DNA of 64,000 bases from assembly GCF_003855095.1 (NCBI RefSeq), contig NZ_CP033972.1:3410001-3474000 (forward strand). The letters are read 5' to 3'. Source of the stretch: Gordonia insulae. GTDB lineage: Bacteria > Actinomycetota > Actinomycetes > Mycobacteriales > Mycobacteriaceae. Of the stretch, positions 61,517-64,000 are shown in pieces. The position numbers and the translations under genes are program-made. The notes beneath the pieces were generated by a model that was not told the DNA's origin, searched no databases, and saw nothing but the letters and a program-made list of their open reading frames with translations. Within the stretch, counting starts at the first letter, position 1, and each line of letters opens with the position of its first letter.

Positions 61517-62895
61517 TGTGCGTTACTCGCTTCTTTCGACTGCGTGGCCTGCGCCGCGAATGGGATGGACTCATGTTGTGGAGCATGGATTTTGACGATG
61601 TACTTCGCGCTCACCGCGCCCAGTGCGCACATGGCCAGGCACAACCCACAGACAGTCCACACGCCGCCGGCGGTGGGTTCGAGGGCCGTGGCGACCAGCG
61701 GCGCGAAACCGGCGACGAGCGCGGCCAACTGCATGCCGAACGAACCAGCCGTGTATCGCACGGCGGCGGGCAGACTCTCGACGACGAAGGCCGGAAAGAT
61801 CCCGTTGACCACTGCGTGACCCAAGCCTGCGACCAGTATCAACGAGATGAACACAAGGGCGAGATTGCCGACCCCGAGCATGGCGAAATAGAGAAAGAGC
61901 AACAGCGACTCCGCCAACAGACCGAAGATGATCAGACGGCTGCGGCTGACCCTGTCGGACAGGGCACCCCACACCGGGTTCATGAGGACGACGACGAGAG
62001 TTGCCGCCGAGACCACCCACAGCATGCTGGTGCGAGGAATCCCCGAATTGCTGACCGCGTAGCTGAGGCTGTAGACGGTGATCACGTACCAGATCGACAT
62101 CATGCCCGCCATGATGAAAGTGATGCCGAGGATGGTCGTCGGGTACTTCATGAGCGCATCGCGGATCGGGCGGTGTTTCACCGCAGCCGATCCGGCGGGG
62201 CCGGTCGCCCGGTCCGCCTGGCTCTGCTTGAAGTCGGGAGTCTCGTCCAGCCCACGGCGGATGAGCATGCCGACGAACACGATCACGGCGCTGAGAAGAA
62301 ACGGCACGCGCCATCCCCATGAGTCGAACTGATCATCCGGCATCAGCGTCACGATCGCGAAGACGATCGTCGCCAACAACGTGCCGCCCTGCGCCCCGGC
62401 GGTGGAGAAGCTGCCGTAGAACCCGCGTTTGTCACGCGGAGCGTGTTCCACCGATATCAGCACCGCCCCGCCGAGCTCTCCACCGACCGCCAGTCCCTGT
62501 AAGACACGAAGCACCACCAACAGAACCGGCGCAAGCGCTCCGATCGTGTCGTAGGTCGGCAGAAGACCGATGCACACTGTCGCGGTGCCCATCACAGCAA
62601 TGGTGAGCAGTACGGCCGTCCTGCGACCGTGTTTGTCGCCGATGTAGCCGAACAGCAGGCCACCGATGGGCCGTGCCAGGTAGCCGGCGGCGAACGTCGC
62701 GAAGGACAGCAGCAACGCCACGTGAGCGCTGACATCACGGAAGAACAGGTCACCGAAGACCAGCGCGGCGGCGGTTCCGTATGCGACGAGGTCGTAGTAC
62801 TCGATTGCCGATCCCGAGAACGCAGCGAGCGACGCACGTCGCGACGTCGCCCTCGAGGGCGGCGACGCGACGGCAACGGGCGGGGATGTGGACAT
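61513..62895 (-). CDS. MHS/MFS-type metabolite:proton symporter
   Basis: About 460 residues with twelve predicted helices. SAIEYYDLVAYGTAAALVFGDLFF, FATFAAGYLARPIGGLLFGYIGDKHGRRTAVLLTI and LQGLAVGGELGGAVLISVEHAPRDKRGFYGSFSTAGAQGG are hallmarks of the MHS group (shikimate, proline/betaine, aromatic-acid symporters). Likely imports the carboxylic acid used by the locus. ATG at 62895 with CAGGAG upstream is chosen over the upstream ATG at 62946. First gene of the operon with SDR-2, ligase-2 and PaaX-2. Confidence 0.88.
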   Translation of the reverse strand: MSTSPPVAVASPPSRATSRRASLAAFSGSAIEYYDLVAYGTAAALVFGDLFFRDVSAHVALLLSFATFAAGYLARPIGGLLFGYIGDKHGRRTAVLLTIAVMGTATVCIGLLPTYDTIGALAPVLLVVLRVLQGLAVGGELGGAVLISVEHAPRDKRGFYGSFSTAGAQGGTLLATIVFAIVTLMPDDQFDSWGWRVPFLLSAVIVFVGMLIRRGLDETPDFKQSQADRATGPAGSAAVKHRPIRDALMKYPTTILGITFIMAGMMSIWYVITVYSLSYAVSNSGIPRTSMLWVVSAATLVVVLMNPVWGALSDRVSRSRLIIFGLLAESLLLFLYFAMLGVGNLALVFISLILVAGLGHAVVNGIFPAFVVESLPAAVRYTAGSFGMQLAALVAGFAPLVATALEPTAGGVWTVCGLCLAMCALGAVSAKYIVKIHAPQHESIPFAAQATQSKEASNAQ

Positions 62896-63317
62896 GTGAA
62901 CTCCTGACAGGGTGATGGGATTCGTCGAGTGAAGTGGTGACGACATCGTGGTGGCTGGACGACGATTGGTACGACCATAGAATGTGAGCTGGGTCTCGTC
63001 AAGGGCTGTTCTGGCACCAACCAGATCGAATATCCTTGCGCACCAACATCTTCAGCACCGACGCAGTGCGCTCCGCACATGTGTACGAACCGCCGGTGCC
63101 GTACGGCGCAACTGGGGCCGCCACGGCCCAGGTTGCCCCGATTGCCTGTACAGCACTATGTGGAGCATAGCCCCTAGCTGCAACGTTGTACACTTTTTTT
63201 CACATACATTTGCATTTCGTCCAAAGTGGGCGCATGATCGGGTCGTCAGGTGGAACACAGCCCAGTGCACCCACACATCCGGCACATCGCCACGCGAGAG
63301 AAGGACGAGCGAGACCC
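62896..63317. promoter_or_regulatory. Divergent control region between the symporter and the second dehydratase subunit
   Basis: 422 bp without a convincing gene. The segment from about 63180 is AT-rich with a run of seven or more T residues. GTTGTACACTTT at 63185-63196 resembles motifs in front of the flavoprotein and the first dehydratase. TGCAACGTTGTA (63181-area) is a near palindrome. This is the likely binding region for one PaaX protein; no defined operator could be fixed. Confidence 0.45.
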
Positions 63318-64000
63318 ATGCCGTCGACGTTCACACAGGCAATGGCCACCTTGGGGGCCGCTGCCGAGTTTCCCAATACCTATGTCGCACAGTGGAAGCA
63401 GCGAACAGGCGGAAAGGCCATCGGACTGTTCCCGATGAACTTCCCCGCCGAACTCGCCCACGCTGCGGGCGTGTTGCCGGTGATCATCCAGGAAGATCGC
63501 GAACCCATTACCGCAGGACGAAACCTGCTGGGCGAGTTCAACTGCGGCTATACACGCAACCTGGCCGATCAAGCGGCGCTCGGCCGGCTCGACGTCTACG
63601 ACGGATTCTTTCAGGCCGACCATTGCATCCAACTGCTGGGCGCGGTTGACGTCGTGCGTGAAGACGAGCCGGACAAGCCCGTCTACTTCGGTCAACTGAT
63701 GTCGTCCATGGGCGACGAGTGGACGTTTCCACAAGTGCTGGAGAAGATGAACGACTTCCGTGTCGAGCTCGAGAAGTTCACCGGCAGAGCTGTCTCAGAT
63801 GACGACATCGCGAACAGTATCGAGATCTTCGATGAGAACCGCCGACTGATGCGGTCCATCTTCGACCAGCGCCGGCACGGTGACGCCGCGCTCGCGCCGG
63901 ATCAGATACAGGTCCTGGTCAAGTCGAGCATGATCATGGACAAGCAGGAGCACACAGAGTTACTTCGCGAGGTGATGGCTGAACACGGCCCGGTTCCTCG
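63318..64000 (+). CDS. 2-hydroxyacyl-CoA dehydratase-type subunit, second copy (3' end outside window)
   Basis: About 227 residues are visible to the window edge, with no stop. LFPMNFPAELAHAAGVLPVIIQEDREPITAGRN-type text (FPMNFPAELAHAAGVLPVII), EFNCGYTRNLADQAALGRLDV, ADHCIQLLGAVDVV and QVLVKSSMIMDKQEHTELL align closely with the 53952 product, including both early Cys. AGAAGGACGAGC precedes ATG at 63318. A second catalytic set probably continues outside the window. Activity is inferred from the paralog. Confidence 0.87.
   Translation, partial: MPSTFTQAMATLGAAAEFPNTYVAQWKQRTGGKAIGLFPMNFPAELAHAAGVLPVIIQEDREPITAGRNLLGEFNCGYTRNLADQAALGRLDVYDGFFQADHCIQLLGAVDVVREDEPDKPVYFGQLMSSMGDEWTFPQVLEKMNDFRVELEKFTGRAVSDDDIANSIEIFDENRRLMRSIFDQRRHGDAALAPDQIQVLVKSSMIMDKQEHTELLREVMAEHGPVP

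Noticed and set aside
1..64000. tRNA or rRNA genes and insertion sequences
   Set aside because: No cloverleaf-like intergenic segment, rRNA motif, transposase or flanking duplications could be recognised by reading; a tRNA scan would be decisive.

Overview
The window is high-GC DNA (third codon positions almost always G or C) with GTG starts, many ATGA/GTGA stop-start overlaps and gene families typical of Corynebacteriales/Mycobacteriales. Cholesterol oxidase, a HelR-type RNA polymerase motor, an F420-type LLM oxidoreductase, a DUF5313 protein, several FadD-like ligases and a carotenoid cluster point to Gordonia, Rhodococcus or a close relative. This placement is inference from gene content, with no marker gene. 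I found no rRNA, tRNA, CRISPR array, insertion sequence or integrase.

Layout. 1-5 kb: a partial secreted type B carboxylesterase, a small lipoprotein, and a linalool dehydratase/isomerase-like protein translationally coupled to a small membrane protein. 4-9.4 kb: a sugar or polyol catabolic operon (LacI repressor, Gfo/Idh/MocA dehydrogenase, two TIM-barrel isomerases, an ABC binding lipoprotein) that has no permease or ATPase. 9.4-23.5 kb: mixed housekeeping and accessory genes (three SDR-type or oxygenase genes, Ogt, a sulfotransferase-DUF1214 pair, MFS/ROK and MFS/GntR pairs, a ferredoxin reductase, glutathione peroxidase, a zinc peptidase, an LLM oxidoreductase). 23.6-29.6 kb: an orphan acyl carrier protein, then a glycine-betaine-type demethylation operon (dimethylglycine dehydrogenase-like, sarcosine oxidase-like, Rieske oxygenase, IclR regulator). 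29.7-36 kb: cinA, a TetR regulator, a Tat-exported cholesterol oxidase, and helR with a rifamycin-associated-element-like palindrome in front.

36.1-44.5 kb: two convergent arms of a carotenoid locus. The plus arm is crtE, a CrtA-like gene, cruF, a GT2 glycosyltransferase and a crtD-like gene. The minus arm is idi, crtB and crtI. No lycopene cyclase is visible, so an acyclic, hydroxylated and probably glycosylated carotenoid is the simplest prediction. 44.6-48.1 kb: DUF5313, a bicupin dioxygenase, an alpha/beta hydrolase and a LysR regulator.

48.2-64 kb is the most unusual part. It holds two acyl-CoA ligases, a double-hotdog thioesterase, a nitronate-monooxygenase-like flavoprotein, two SDR proteins that both lack the catalytic Tyr and Lys, two PaaX-family repressors, an MHS-type transporter and a complete 2-hydroxyacyl-CoA dehydratase / benzoyl-CoA-reductase-type iron-sulfur system: two catalytic subunits plus an ATP-dependent activase. 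A second copy of one catalytic subunit begins at 63318 and runs off the window. These enzymes are best known from strict or facultative anaerobes, whereas the rest of the window is strongly oxygen-dependent. A plausible reading is uptake of a carboxylic acid, CoA activation and ATP-driven radical dehydration or reduction under PaaX-type acyl-CoA-responsive control. The substrate is not known.
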